Shown: in pieces, positions 1 to 8,264 of the stretch | How positions within the stretch are numbered: the first letter of the stretch is position 1 | How the letters are laid out: each line of letters begins with the position of its first letter | Assembly (NCBI RefSeq): GCF_005885675.1 | Contig: NZ_VANR01000002.1 | Coordinates: forward strand, 558,001-622,000 | DNA from: Polaribacter aestuariivivens | GTDB lineage: Bacteria > Bacteroidota > Bacteroidia > Flavobacteriales > Flavobacteriaceae | DNA length: 64,000 bases | Reading direction: 5' to 3' | Position numbers and translations under genes: made by a program | The notes under the pieces: generated by a model | What the model was told of the DNA's origin: nothing | Database searches by the model: none | What the model saw: only the letters and a program-made list of their open reading frames with translations

Positions 1-1
1 C

Positions 2-3000
2 TCAGAACACTGTCGTCATAAAATATTTAACGGAACTTTTGTTATAGATGGTGAAGAGCAACCTACTTCCCTATTTAAAATGATAAAAGAAACTTCAAAG
101 GAAAATCCTAATGATATTGTTTCTGCCTATAAAGACAATGTAGCCTTTATAAAAGGGCCAAAAGTGGAGCAGTTTGCGCCGAAAACAGCAGACAAACCCG
201 ATTTTTACGAAACAAAAGATTTCGATTCTGTAATTTCATTAAAAGCAGAAACGCACAATTTCCCAACTACAGTAGAGCCTTTTAATGGAGCTGCTACTGG
301 TTCTGGAGGAGAAATTAGAGACAGATTGGCTGGTGGAAAAGGTTCTTTACCTTTGGCAGGAACTGCTGTGTATATGACTTCTTATTCGAGATTAGAAGAA
401 GATAGATATTGGGAACACAAATTCAAAGAAAGAAATTGGTTATACCAAACTCCTATGGATATTTTAATAAAAGCATCCAATGGAGCATCCGATTTTGGTA
501 ATAAATTCGGGCAACCTTTAATTACAGGGTCTGTATTAACTTTTGAGCATGAAGAAAATTCATCTTCAAGTGAAGCTAACCCAAGAAAATTAGGTTTCGA
601 TAAAGTAATTATGCAAGCTGGTGGAATAGGTTATGGAAAAGCAGAGCAAGCATTAAAAGATATTCCAAAAGAAGGCGATAAAATTGTAATTTTGGGTGGA
701 GAAAACTACAGAATTGGAATGGGTGGTGCTGCAGTTTCTTCTGCAGATACTGGAGAATTTGCATCAGGAATTGAGTTAAATGCTGTACAACGTTCGAACC
801 CAGAAATGCAAAAACGTGCTGCAAATGCTGTTCGTGGCATGGTAGAAAGTGATGAGAATTTTATTGTTTCTATTCACGATCATGGAGCTGGAGGACACTT
901 AAATTGTTTGTCGGAATTGGTAGAAGATACTGGAGGAAAAATAGATTTAGATAAATTACCTGTTGGAGATCCAACTTTGTCTGCAAAAGAAATTATTGGT
1001 AACGAATCTCAAGAAAGAATGGGATTGGTAATTGCAGAAAAACACATAGATACATTACAAAAAATAGCAGAGCGCGAGCGCTCGCCAATGTATACTGTTG
1101 GAGATGTTACTGGAAACGATCGTTTTACTTTCGAATCTAAAACTACTGGCGAAAAACCAATGGATTTAGCTTTGGAAGACATGTTTGGTTCTTCTCCAAA
1201 AACAATTATGACAGACAAAACTGTCATCAGAAATTATAAAAATCCGCGTTATAAAATCAAGAATTTAGAAATCTATTTAAAGCAAGTTTTACAGTTAGAA
1301 GCTGTGGCTTGTAAAGATTGGTTAACAAATAAAGTCGATAGATGTGTGGGTGGAAAAGTTGCCAAACAACAATGTGTTGGTCCTTTACAAATTCCATTAA
1401 ATAATGTGGGTGTAATGGCCTTGGATTATCATGGAAAAGAAGGTATTGCAACCACAATTGGGCACTCCCCTATTTCTGGATTAATTCATCCAGAAGCTGG
1501 AAGTAGAAATTCTATTACAGAAGCATTAACAAATATGATTTGGGCGCCATTAAAAGATAATTTAAAAAGTATTTCATTATCTGCAAACTGGATGTGGCCA
1601 TGTAAAAACGAAGGTGAAGACGCACGTTTGTACAAAGCTGTAAAAGCGGTTTCAAAGTTTTCTATTGATTTAGGAATTAATGTGCCTACAGGAAAAGATT
1701 CGCTTTCTATGAAGCAAAAATATCCAGATGGTGAAGTAATTTCTCCAGGAACAGTGATTATTTCTGCAGCAGGAAATTGTAACGAAATTAACAAAGTTGT
1801 AGAACCTGTTTTACAAGTCAATGGTGGAAATATCTACTACATAAACATTTCGCAAGACGAATATAAATTAGGTGGAAGTTCTTTTAATCAGACTTTAAAT
1901 GCTATTGGAAATGAAGCGCCAGATGTTACAAACCCAACATATGTAAAAACTGTTTTTAATACGATTCAAAAATTAATAAAAGACGATAAAATTGTTGCTG
2001 GGCATGATATTGCTTCTGGCGGATTTATTACCACTTTATTAGAAATGTGTTTTGCTGATGTAAATTTAGGAGCCGATTTTAATCTTTCTGAATTGAATGA
2101 AGAAGACACAATAAAATTATTATTTTCTGAAAATGCAGGAATTGTTTTTCAAGCAGATGAGTCTGTTGAAGCTATTTTAAAAGACAATGGAATTGCAGCA
2201 TTCAATATAGGAACTGCAAACAATTCAGGAAAAGTAACCATTAAAAACAACGAAGAAACCTTCGCTATTGATGTAACTGAAATGAGAGATGTTTGGTATA
2301 AGACATCTTATTTATTAGATGATAAACAAACTGCAAACGGATTAGCAAAACATCGTTTTGATAATTATAAAAAGCAGCCTTTACAATACACTTTTCCAAA
2401 ACATTTTACTGGGAAATTACCTGTCATTTCAAGCGCAGTCGAGAAATCTCGTCCAAAAGCAGCCATAATTAGAGAAAAAGGTTCCAACTCAGAGCGTGAA
2501 ATGGCAAATGCTATGTATTTAGCTGGTTTTGACGTGAAAGACGTTCACATGACCGATTTAATTTCTGGTCGTGAAACGCTGGAAGATATTCAGTTTATTG
2601 GTGCTGTTGGTGGTTTTTCTAATTCGGATGTTTTAGGTTCTGCAAAAGGTTGGGCTGGAGCATTTTTATACAACGAAAAAGCAAATAAAGCATTGAAAAA
2701 CTTCTTTAAAAGAGAAGATACTTTGTCTGTGGGAATTTGTAACGGTTGCCAATTATGGATGGAATTAGAACTCATCAATCCAGAGCATAAAGTACATGGT
2801 AAAATGACTTACAACGATTCTAAAAAGCACGAAAGTTCTTTCACATCCGTAAAAATAAAAGAAAATAATTCTGTAATGTTATCAAGTTTGGCTGGAACAG
2901 AATTAGGTGTTTGGATTTCTCACGGAGAAGGAAAATTTAGTTTACCAGAAACGGAAGAAAACTATCATATTGTTGCCAAATATGGTTATGAGGGTTATCC

Positions 3001-3196
3001 AAACAACCCAAATGGTTCAGATTTTAACACTGCTATGATGTGCGATAAAACTGGACGCCATTTAGTAACAATGCCTCATATAGAGCGTTCTACTTTTCAA
3101 TGGAATTGGGCAAATTATCCATCTGGAAGAAAAGACGAAGTATCTCCTTGGTTAGAAGCTTTTGTAAATGCTAAAAATTGGATAGAAAATAAATAA
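2..3196 (+). CDS. purL: Phosphoribosylformylglycinamidine synthase, 5'-truncated by window
   Basis: This is the large single-chain FGAM synthase of purine biosynthesis, which converts FGAR, glutamine and ATP to FGAM in the cytoplasm. The reading frame is open from base 2 and begins with SEHCRHKIF, a conserved PurL segment, so the true start lies upstream and roughly the N-terminal 170 residues are missing. The ATG at base 80 is internal. Visible features are the ATP/Mg site around KAETHNFPTTVEPFNG, a second synthase half, and a C-terminal class I glutaminase domain with the nucleophile Cys in GICNGCQ and the His/Glu of MPHIERS. The linker before the glutaminase domain carries a repeat-derived insertion (bases 2422-2449). 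A 51-base gap separates it from the next gene. Identification is secure. Confidence 0.97.
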   Translation, partial: SEHCRHKIFNGTFVIDGEEQPTSLFKMIKETSKENPNDIVSAYKDNVAFIKGPKVEQFAPKTADKPDFYETKDFDSVISLKAETHNFPTTVEPFNGAATGSGGEIRDRLAGGKGSLPLAGTAVYMTSYSRLEEDRYWEHKFKERNWLYQTPMDILIKASNGASDFGNKFGQPLITGSVLTFEHEENSSSSEANPRKLGFDKVIMQAGGIGYGKAEQALKDIPKEGDKIVILGGENYRIGMGGAAVSSADTGEFASGIELNAVQRSNPEMQKRAANAVRGMVESDENFIVSIHDHGAGGHLNCLSELVEDTGGKIDLDKLPVGDPTLSAKEIIGNESQERMGLVIAEKHIDTLQKIAERERSPMYTVGDVTGNDRFTFESKTTGEKPMDLALEDMFGSSPKTIMTDKTVIRNYKNPRYKIKNLEIYLKQVLQLEAVACKDWLTNKVDRCVGGKVAKQQCVGPLQIPLNNVGVMALDYHGKEGIATTIGHSPISGLIHPEAGSRNSITEALTNMIWAPLKDNLKSISLSANWMWPCKNEGEDARLYKAVKAVSKFSIDLGINVPTGKDSLSMKQKYPDGEVISPGTVIISAAGNCNEINKVVEPVLQVNGGNIYYINISQDEYKLGGSSFNQTLNAIGNEAPDVTNPTYVKTVFNTIQKLIKDDKIVAGHDIASGGFITTLLEMCFADVNLGADFNLSELNEEDTIKLLFSENAGIVFQADESVEAILKDNGIAAFNIGTANNSGKVTIKNNEETFAIDVTEMRDVWYKTSYLLDDKQTANGLAKHRFDNYKKQPLQYTFPKHFTGKLPVISSAVEKSRPKAAIIREKGSNSEREMANAMYLAGFDVKDVHMTDLISGRETLEDIQFIGAVGGFSNSDVLGSAKGWAGAFLYNEKANKALKNFFKREDTLSVGICNGCQLWMELELINPEHKVHGKMTYNDSKKHESSFTSVKIKENNSVMLSSLAGTELGVWISHGEGKFSLPETEENYHIVAKYGYEGYPNNPNGSDFNTAMMCDKTGRHLVTMPHIERSTFQWNWANYPSGRKDEVSPWLEAFVNAKNWIENK
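2422..2449 (+). repeat. Bacteroidetes palindromic repeat embedded in purL
   Basis: The 28 bases read TGTCATTTC-AAGCGCAG-TCGAGAAATCT. This matches, with one change, the dispersed TGTCATTTCGAGCGCAGTCGAGAAAT-type palindromic element that is common between genes in Bacteroidetes. Here it lies inside coding sequence and is read as PVISSAVEKS just before the glutaminase domain (KAAIIREKG). The family match is from memory of the repeat consensus, not from a search. Confidence 0.7.
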
Positions 3197-3247
3197 TATT
3201 GTTTTTATTAAATTAAAAACTTTTAAATAAAAACTGATTTAGCTCTT

Positions 3248-4057
3248 ATGAAGCTTTCATATTTTGATACGTCTAAAATTTCTCATCTCATTACTGAGTT
3301 TTATACCTTATCATTCTCTGAAAGTATTGTTCCATACTCCACAACTATAATTCCATTTGGTTTTACTGGAGCAACCTTTATTTATGATGATGGACAAAAA
3401 GCAGTACAAAATAATAAAGAAACTGTTTTAAAAAACTTAGTTCTTAACGGTCAGTTTTATAAACCTTATAAATTTTGTGTGCAAAAATCTGGGGAATCTT
3501 GTGGCTTAAATTTTAAACCTACAGGTCTTTATAAATTAACTGAGTTAGATGTTTCTCAATTCACAAATAAACACCTCTATTTTGAAAAGATTGATAAATT
3601 TTTGAACAATAAATTATCTCCCATATTTATCAATTATAAAAATAATAAAGAAAAATTATTTTCCGAATTAGAAAAAACTCTTCTATCATTACCCTTACAC
3701 GAAACAAAATACACAGAAATAATTGATGTTTTAATAGACAAAATTCATGAATCAAAGGGAATGTTGTCTGTTACAAGTTTGCTAAAAACACTTCCTATTG
3801 GACAAAAAACATTAGAAACAAAGTTTAAAATGATTGTAGGTTTAACTCCTGGCAAGTACATTCGTTTACATCGTTTTATAAATTTAATGCGCAAGTACGA
3901 ACAACAAGAAATAGACTTAAAAGATTTAATTTATACGTATGATTATTACGATGAAGCTCATTTCTATAAAGACTTTAAGCTTTTCACTTCTCAGTCACCT
4001 AAAAAATACTTTAATAGCGAATACGCAATCATAAAAAAAGCGTTAAAAAACAACTAA
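3248..4057 (+). CDS. AraC-family transcriptional regulator
   Basis: A 269-residue cytoplasmic DNA-binding protein. The N-terminal half resembles the small sensing domain of Bacteroidetes AraC-like regulators (SESIVPYSTTIIPFGF region). The C-terminal ~100 residues form the double helix-turn-helix: MLSVTSLLKTLPIGQKTLE for the first, and the TPGKYIRLHRF through SPKKYF signature for the second. The ligand and targets are not evident. It starts 51 bases after purL in the same direction with no terminator between, but a functional link to purines is not implied. The ATG at 3248 is the only sensible start. Family is secure; specific role unknown. Confidence 0.88.
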   Translation: MKLSYFDTSKISHLITEFYTLSFSESIVPYSTTIIPFGFTGATFIYDDGQKAVQNNKETVLKNLVLNGQFYKPYKFCVQKSGESCGLNFKPTGLYKLTELDVSQFTNKHLYFEKIDKFLNNKLSPIFINYKNNKEKLFSELEKTLLSLPLHETKYTEIIDVLIDKIHESKGMLSVTSLLKTLPIGQKTLETKFKMIVGLTPGKYIRLHRFINLMRKYEQQEIDLKDLIYTYDYYDEAHFYKDFKLFTSQSPKKYFNSEYAIIKKALKNN

Positions 4058-4094
4058 TTACGATTATTTACAAAAATTAAACAAAAAATGAGTT

Positions 4095-4102
4095 TACCTT
4101 TG
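4095..4102 (+). promoter_or_regulatory. Candidate -7 element TACCTTTG
   Basis: An exact match to the Bacteroidetes TAnnTTTG -7 element, in the gap after the AraC-type gene. No well-spaced TTG -33 element is visible. It would drive a short transcript ending at the terminator at 4194-4223. Confidence 0.4.
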
Positions 4103-4107
4103 TATTG

Positions 4108-4223
4108 GTTAGTTTATTAAATTGTATTTAGGGGGATAATTTAATATAAAGTTACATGAAAAAGAAACAGCTAACTAAAGTTGTTATGAAATGAAAAAGA
4201 TCGATTAATTTCGATCTTTTTTT
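4108..4223 (+). ncRNA. Candidate small RNA or short-peptide transcript
   Basis: A unit of about 115 nt bounded by a TAnnTTTG element (4095-4102) and a strong hairpin terminator (4194-4223), with no normal gene inside. It has internal complementarity (TTAGTT near 4109 with AACTAA near 4172) and a TTAGGGGG run at 4128. An ATG at 4156 opens a 12-codon frame, MKKKQLTKVVMK, that stops just before the terminator, so a leader-peptide or small-peptide transcript is an alternative. The call rests on architecture alone. Confidence 0.35.
4194..4223 (+). terminator. Rho-independent terminator
   Basis: AAAAAGATCGA and TCGATCTTTTT form an 11-bp perfect stem with a 6-base loop (TTAATT), followed by a short T run. 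Confidence 0.8.
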
Positions 4224-4321
4224 ATTTTAAAAAAGAATTAAGTTGATTTAAAATATGTGAATACTGTCACACTTTAAGTTTTGTGTGGTCTTTATAATAA
4301 AAACAACTTAAATTCTAAAAA

Positions 4322-5119
4322 ATGAAAAAAACACTAACCTTATTCTCACTTATCGTATTATTTATCTCAACAATTTCTTTTGCTCAAACCAACATCGAAG
4401 CTTCAGATATACTTAAAGACATAAAAGCAGGCAAAACAATTTCTTATAGCAATGTTACTATTGTTGGTGTTTTGGATTTTACGTATATGGATGAAGCTTT
4501 AGAAAAACTTCCGAAAAAGAAAAAAAATAGCTGGTTTAATTGGAATAACAATGGAAATAATGGAAACCAAATTAAGAAATTAATTGATGTTAAAATTTCA
4601 TTTGTAAATTGTACATTTAGAAATGATGTATTAGCATACATTCCAGATGAAGATTCTGGCTATACATTTACTGCTAGTTTTGAAAATGATGTAATTTTCA
4701 AAAACTGTAATTTTGAAAGAAAAGCCATGTTTAAATACTCTCGTTTTGAAAGAGATTCAGACTTTTCAGGTAGTGTTTTTGATGATGACACTACTTTTAA
4801 ATATGCTAAATTTGATAATAAAGCTAATTTTGAAAACACTTCTTTTGATGAAGTAGCAACCTTTAAGTACGCTAAATTTAAGACAAACGTTAGTTTTTCA
4901 AATTCAATTTTTAAAGATTCTGCCATATTTAAATATACAAACTTTTACGATGGTGTTTCTTTTAAAAATACAAAATTTGAAGAAGATTTAAATATTAAGT
5001 ACATGAAAGTTTCTGGCGATTTTAATATTTCTGGGATGGATGTTGCTTATGATATTGATTCTAAGTACACAAAAGTAAATGGTAAAAGTTTTAGCAAATA
5101 TCTAATTGACAAAAAATAG
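4322..5119 (+). CDS. Secreted pentapeptide-repeat-like protein
   Basis: A 265-residue protein with a clear N-terminal signal peptide (MKKTLTLFSLIVLFISTISFAQ). From about residue 95 the sequence repeats every ~20 residues with F..(C/S/A).F units such as FKNCNFERKAMFKYSRF, FDDDTTFKYAKF and FDEVATFKYAKF. This is typical of pentapeptide-repeat right-handed beta-helices. No lipobox is seen, so a periplasmic or exported location is likely. Function is unknown: such helices often act by binding or mimicking partners, but nothing here identifies one. It is flanked on both sides by terminator-ended small transcripts. A near-consensus TAAGTTTTG lies 40 bases upstream. Confidence 0.75.
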   Translation: MKKTLTLFSLIVLFISTISFAQTNIEASDILKDIKAGKTISYSNVTIVGVLDFTYMDEALEKLPKKKKNSWFNWNNNGNNGNQIKKLIDVKISFVNCTFRNDVLAYIPDEDSGYTFTASFENDVIFKNCNFERKAMFKYSRFERDSDFSGSVFDDDTTFKYAKFDNKANFENTSFDEVATFKYAKFKTNVSFSNSIFKDSAIFKYTNFYDGVSFKNTKFEEDLNIKYMKVSGDFNISGMDVAYDIDSKYTKVNGKSFSKYLIDKK

Positions 5120-5154
5120 GTATTAATACGTATATACAGTTTAATAATACATTG

Positions 5155-5162
5155 TAAATTTG
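5155..5162 (+). promoter_or_regulatory. Candidate -7 element TAAATTTG
   Basis: An exact TAnnTTTG match 35 bases after the pentapeptide gene, upstream of a gene-free stretch that ends in two terminators. No good -33 TTG is visible. Confidence 0.35.
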
Positions 5163-5167
5163 TATTA

Positions 5168-5309
5168 ATAGATTATGGTTGGAATTAGGGGCTAACCAAA
5201 ATCAGTTTACGGCTAGCTTTTTCAATTTTGATTAAGCTAGTTTCGTATTTTTAGACAAAAAATTAAAAGTTTATATTCCCCAAAAATCATATTAAAATGA
5301 TTTTTTTTT
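5168..5309 (+). ncRNA. Candidate small RNA
   Basis: The 324-base gap 5120-5443 holds no gene. This unit runs from a TAAATTTG element to the terminator at 5282-5309. Inside, GGTT and AACC bracket a TTAGGGG run near 5177-5197, and CTAGCTT (5213-5219) pairs perfectly with AAGCTAG (5234-5240). The layout (TTTGTATT, then about 26-28 bases, then TTAGGGG, then hairpins and a terminator) resembles the unit at 4108-4223. It has not been matched to any named RNA family. Confidence 0.4.
5282..5309 (+). terminator. Rho-independent terminator (first of tandem pair)
   Basis: AAAAATCAT and ATGATTTTT form a 9-bp stem with a 6-base loop, followed by more T. Confidence 0.7.
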
Positions 5310-5313
5310 AAAT

Positions 5314-5343
5314 AAGGTTCATCTTAATTGATGAATCTTTTTA
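5314..5343 (+). terminator. Rho-independent terminator (second of tandem pair)
   Basis: AAGGTTCATC and GATGAATCTT pair over 10 bp with one G-U, around a TTAATT loop, then TTTAT. It stands 4 bases after the previous terminator. Confidence 0.6.
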
Positions 5344-5443
5344 TATACTTAAAACCTCTTAAAATCACTACCAAAAAGACTCGTAATAAGTATTTGTGAA
5401 ATAGCCGTAAATTTCCTAATTTGCAATATACTAATACACACAC

Positions 5444-7219
5444 ATGGCAATAGAAATAAAAAGACTATTTGATTTTCCTTATTATCAATTAGAAACCTAT
5501 AATTTAAAAGACGCATTTACCTCTAAATACAAAGATGAATGGAAAACGATTTCTACTCAAGAGTATATAGATAGCGCTAATAAAATTAGTAGAGGCTTGT
5601 TACGCTTAGGAGTACAACCAAATGATAAAATTGCTGTTATTTCTAGCACCAACAGAACAGAGTGGAATATTTGTGATATCGGAATTTTACAAACTGGTGC
5701 ACAAAATGTACCTATATATCCTACAATTTGTAAAGAAGATTATGAGTATGTACTAAACCACTCAGAATCTATTTACTGTTTTGTTTCAGATACAGAAGTA
5801 TTAGAAAAAATAAATAAAATCAAAAAAAATACACAACTAAAAGCTGTATTTACATTTGATGATATTGCTGGTGAAAAATCTTGGAATGAAGTTTTAACTG
5901 CTGGAGAAGATACTGAAAACCAACCAGAATTAGATAAAAGAAAAGCTGCTATAAAAACAGAAGATTTAGCAACACTAATATACACTTCTGGAACCACTGG
6001 AAAACCAAAAGGTGTAATGCTTTCGCATAAAAATATTGTAACCAATGTTTTAGCTTCTAAAGAAAGAGTGCCTTTAGATTATGGAAACTCAAAAGGACTA
6101 AGCTTTTTACCTGTTTGTCATATTTTTGAACGCATGATTTTGTATTTATATCAATACTGTGGTGTTTCAATTTATTTTGCAGAATCTATTGAAAAACTGT
6201 CAGAAAACGCACAAGAAATTAAACCAAACGTAATGACAGCTGTACCACGTTTGTATGAAAAAATTTACGATAAAATCATTTTAAAAGGCGAAACCTTATC
6301 TGGTATTAAAAAAGGATTATTCTTTTGGGCAGTTAATTTAGGTTTAAAATATGAACCAAATGGCGCTAATGGTTGGTGGTATGAAAAACAATTAGGTTTG
6401 GCTAGAAAATTAATTTTTTCTAAATGGCAAGCTGCACTTGGTGGCGAATTAAAGTTAATGGTTTCAGGTAGTGCTGCACTTCAACCAAGATTAACTAGAG
6501 TATTTGCTGCTGCAAATATGCCAATTATGGAAGGTTATGGTTTAACAGAAACTTCGCCTGTTGTTTCTGTAAATGATCAAAGAAACAAAGGCTTTAAAAT
6601 AGGTACAGTTGGTAAAGTAATTAGAGATGTAGAAGTAAAAATTGCTGAAAACGGAGAAATTTTAGTGAAAGGACCTAACGTTATGATGGGCTATTATAAA
6701 GATGAAGAAAAATCTGCAGAAGTATTAAAAAATGGCTATTTTCATACTGGTGATAAAGGTCAATTTGATGACGAAGGTTTTCTAAGCATTACTGGTAGAA
6801 CCAAAGAAATGTTTAAAACTTCTGGAGGTAAATATGTAGTTCCACCATTATTAGAAGGTGAATTAAAACAATCATTATTTATAGAACAAATTATGGTAGT
6901 TGGTGAAGGTGAAAAAATGCCTGCAGCAATCATACAGCCAAACTTTGAATTTATAAAAGATTGGATTGATAAAAAAGGTCATAAAATTGGAAAAACCAAC
7001 GAAGAAATTATCAACTCAGAAATAATTAAAAATAGAATTCAAAAAGAAGTAGATAAATGCAACACACATTTTGGAAAATGGGAGCAAATAAAACGTTTTG
7101 AGCTCACACCAGATGTTTGGTCTATTGATGGAGGACACTTAACGCCAACTATGAAAATGAAACGTTCCATTATAAAAGATATTTATAATGATTTATACGA
7201 AAAAATTTATAGAGAATAA
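5444..7219 (+). CDS. Long-chain fatty acid-CoA ligase (AMP-forming)
   Basis: A 591-residue ANL-superfamily enzyme that activates fatty acids to acyl-CoA through an acyl-adenylate, probably at the inner face of the membrane. Motifs in order are the phosphate-binding loop YTSGTTGKPKGVMLSH (about residues 180-195), GYGLTETSPV (about 365), YFHTGDKG (about 432), and the hinge/A10 region GRTKEMFKTSGGKYVVP, with the catalytic Lys near the C terminus. Length and overall order match the eukaryote-like long-chain synthetases common in Bacteroidetes. It is monocistronic: tandem terminators lie upstream and a bidirectional terminator lies downstream. Chain-length preference cannot be read from sequence. 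Confidence 0.92.
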   Translation: MAIEIKRLFDFPYYQLETYNLKDAFTSKYKDEWKTISTQEYIDSANKISRGLLRLGVQPNDKIAVISSTNRTEWNICDIGILQTGAQNVPIYPTICKEDYEYVLNHSESIYCFVSDTEVLEKINKIKKNTQLKAVFTFDDIAGEKSWNEVLTAGEDTENQPELDKRKAAIKTEDLATLIYTSGTTGKPKGVMLSHKNIVTNVLASKERVPLDYGNSKGLSFLPVCHIFERMILYLYQYCGVSIYFAESIEKLSENAQEIKPNVMTAVPRLYEKIYDKIILKGETLSGIKKGLFFWAVNLGLKYEPNGANGWWYEKQLGLARKLIFSKWQAALGGELKLMVSGSAALQPRLTRVFAAANMPIMEGYGLTETSPVVSVNDQRNKGFKIGTVGKVIRDVEVKIAENGEILVKGPNVMMGYYKDEEKSAEVLKNGYFHTGDKGQFDDEGFLSITGRTKEMFKTSGGKYVVPPLLEGELKQSLFIEQIMVVGEGEKMPAAIIQPNFEFIKDWIDKKGHKIGKTNEEIINSEIIKNRIQKEVDKCNTHFGKWEQIKRFELTPDVWSIDGGHLTPTMKMKRSIIKDIYNDLYEKIYRE

Positions 7220-7234
7220 TAAGTAAGTTTTACA

Positions 7235-7274
7235 AAACTAAAAAAGCAACTCAAAAGAGTTGCTTTTTTAGTTT
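7235..7274. terminator. Bidirectional terminator between acyl-CoA ligase and msrA
   Basis: AAACTAAAAAAGCAACTC pairs perfectly over 18 bp with GAGTTGCTTTTTTAGTTT around an AAAA loop. Both strands present a T run, so it serves both convergent genes. Confidence 0.92.
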
Positions 7275-7294
7275 ATTAACATTATCCAATAAAA

Positions 7295-7945
7295 TTAATG
7301 AGTATCTTTTAGTAATTCTGGAAATTTCTTTTTAAAACGATTTAATCTTGGTACAGAAACTGCTTTTACATAGCTTTGATTCGGGTTTCTTTTTTCAAAA
7401 TCTTGATGATACTCTTCTGCTTTATAAAAACGCTTTAACTCTTTAACTTCTGTAACAATTTTGCCATTGTAAACATCTTTATTTAATTTATTTATTGCAT
7501 TTTCTATAATTTGCTTTTCTTCTGCAGTTTTATAAAAAGCAATTGAACGATATTGAGTACCATAATCTGGATGTTGTCCGTTTACAGTTGTAGGGTCATG
7601 TGACCCAAAAAAAACAGTAACTAAAGTTTCGAAACTTACTTTTTTTGGATTGTAGTAAACAGCAACAGCTTCTGCATGACCAGTTCTTCCTGTTCCAATT
7701 TTTTCATAAGTTGGGTTTAATGTATTACCACCTGCATAACCAGAAACAGCTTCCTCTACTCCATTTACACTTTCAAAAATAGCTTCAACGCACCAAAAAC
7801 AACCACTTGCAAAATAAGCGACTTTGGTATCTTCTTGTGGTGTATACATAGCTTGTTGGTTACCTTGTTTTTTATTAGAAAAACCAAAACAAGAAATTAA
7901 TAAGATAGTACAAGAAAGCACTAATAGAGATTTTATAATTTTCAT
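7295..7945 (-). CDS. msrA: Peptide-methionine (S)-S-oxide reductase MsrA, exported lipoprotein
   Basis: MsrA reduces S-methionine sulfoxide in oxidised proteins, using the nucleophilic Cys of the GCFWC motif (FASGCFWCVEAIFESVNG). The family signatures around GHAEAV and HDPTT are present. I chose the ATG at 7945 because it begins a lipoprotein signal peptide, MKIIKSLLVLSCTILLISCF, with a lipobox Cys. A longer frame to 7972 would bury that signal. The enzyme is therefore predicted to be membrane-anchored outside the cytoplasm, as for several Bacteroidetes MsrA proteins that repair envelope proteins. A TAnnTTTG-type promoter is seen about 130 bases upstream. It stands alone on the minus strand. 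Confidence 0.93.
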   Translation of the reverse strand: MKIIKSLLVLSCTILLISCFGFSNKKQGNQQAMYTPQEDTKVAYFASGCFWCVEAIFESVNGVEEAVSGYAGGNTLNPTYEKIGTGRTGHAEAVAVYYNPKKVSFETLVTVFFGSHDPTTVNGQHPDYGTQYRSIAFYKTAEEKQIIENAINKLNKDVYNGKIVTEVKELKRFYKAEEYHQDFEKRNPNQSYVKAVSVPRLNRFKKKFPELLKDTH

Positions 7946-8264
7946 AAATTTTATTTTTTTTGAATAAATCATTTTTTTAAAGTAAAAATTGCACTGAGAA
8001 TATTACAAATAAATCAAAGTGCAATTTTCGGAACTTTTAACTCGAAAACAATAACTTTCGAACATTCATTTAGTCGCAAAATTACACATCTATTTACAGT
8101 TGTTTACAACTTTAGCATTTTATTAAGAAACCTATTTGTTTAAGAGTCTTTAGATGATTATTTTTGTTAAATAATGATTAAATTTTAGATTGTTTTTAAT
8201 TGAAAAAAATAATCCTAACGAATTGTAAGTCTTTAATTGAAAAAAAAAAAATTAGATTTTATAA
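7946..8264. other. Divergent intergenic region msrA/dnaX
   Basis: These 319 AT-rich bases separate two divergent genes. On the minus strand a TTG-N22-TAATTTTG promoter fits msrA. On the plus strand TATTTTTG at 8159-8166 could be a -7 element for dnaX, about 100 bases ahead of its ATG. I see no further gene or repeat. Confidence 0.5.
8077..8109 (-). promoter_or_regulatory. Candidate msrA promoter
   Basis: On the minus strand TTG (8107-8109) stands 22 bases ahead of TAATTTTG (8077-8084). This fits the flavobacterial TTG / TAnnTTTG pattern and points toward msrA. Confidence 0.5.

Noticed and set aside
1074..1085. Perfect palindrome GCGAGCGCTCGC inside purL
   Set aside because: It encodes the conserved ERERSP stretch of PurL, so the symmetry probably arises by chance from the codons used.
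1009..2778. Minus-strand frames within purL
   Set aside because: They are shadows of a clearly coding plus-strand gene with no homology-like features of their own.
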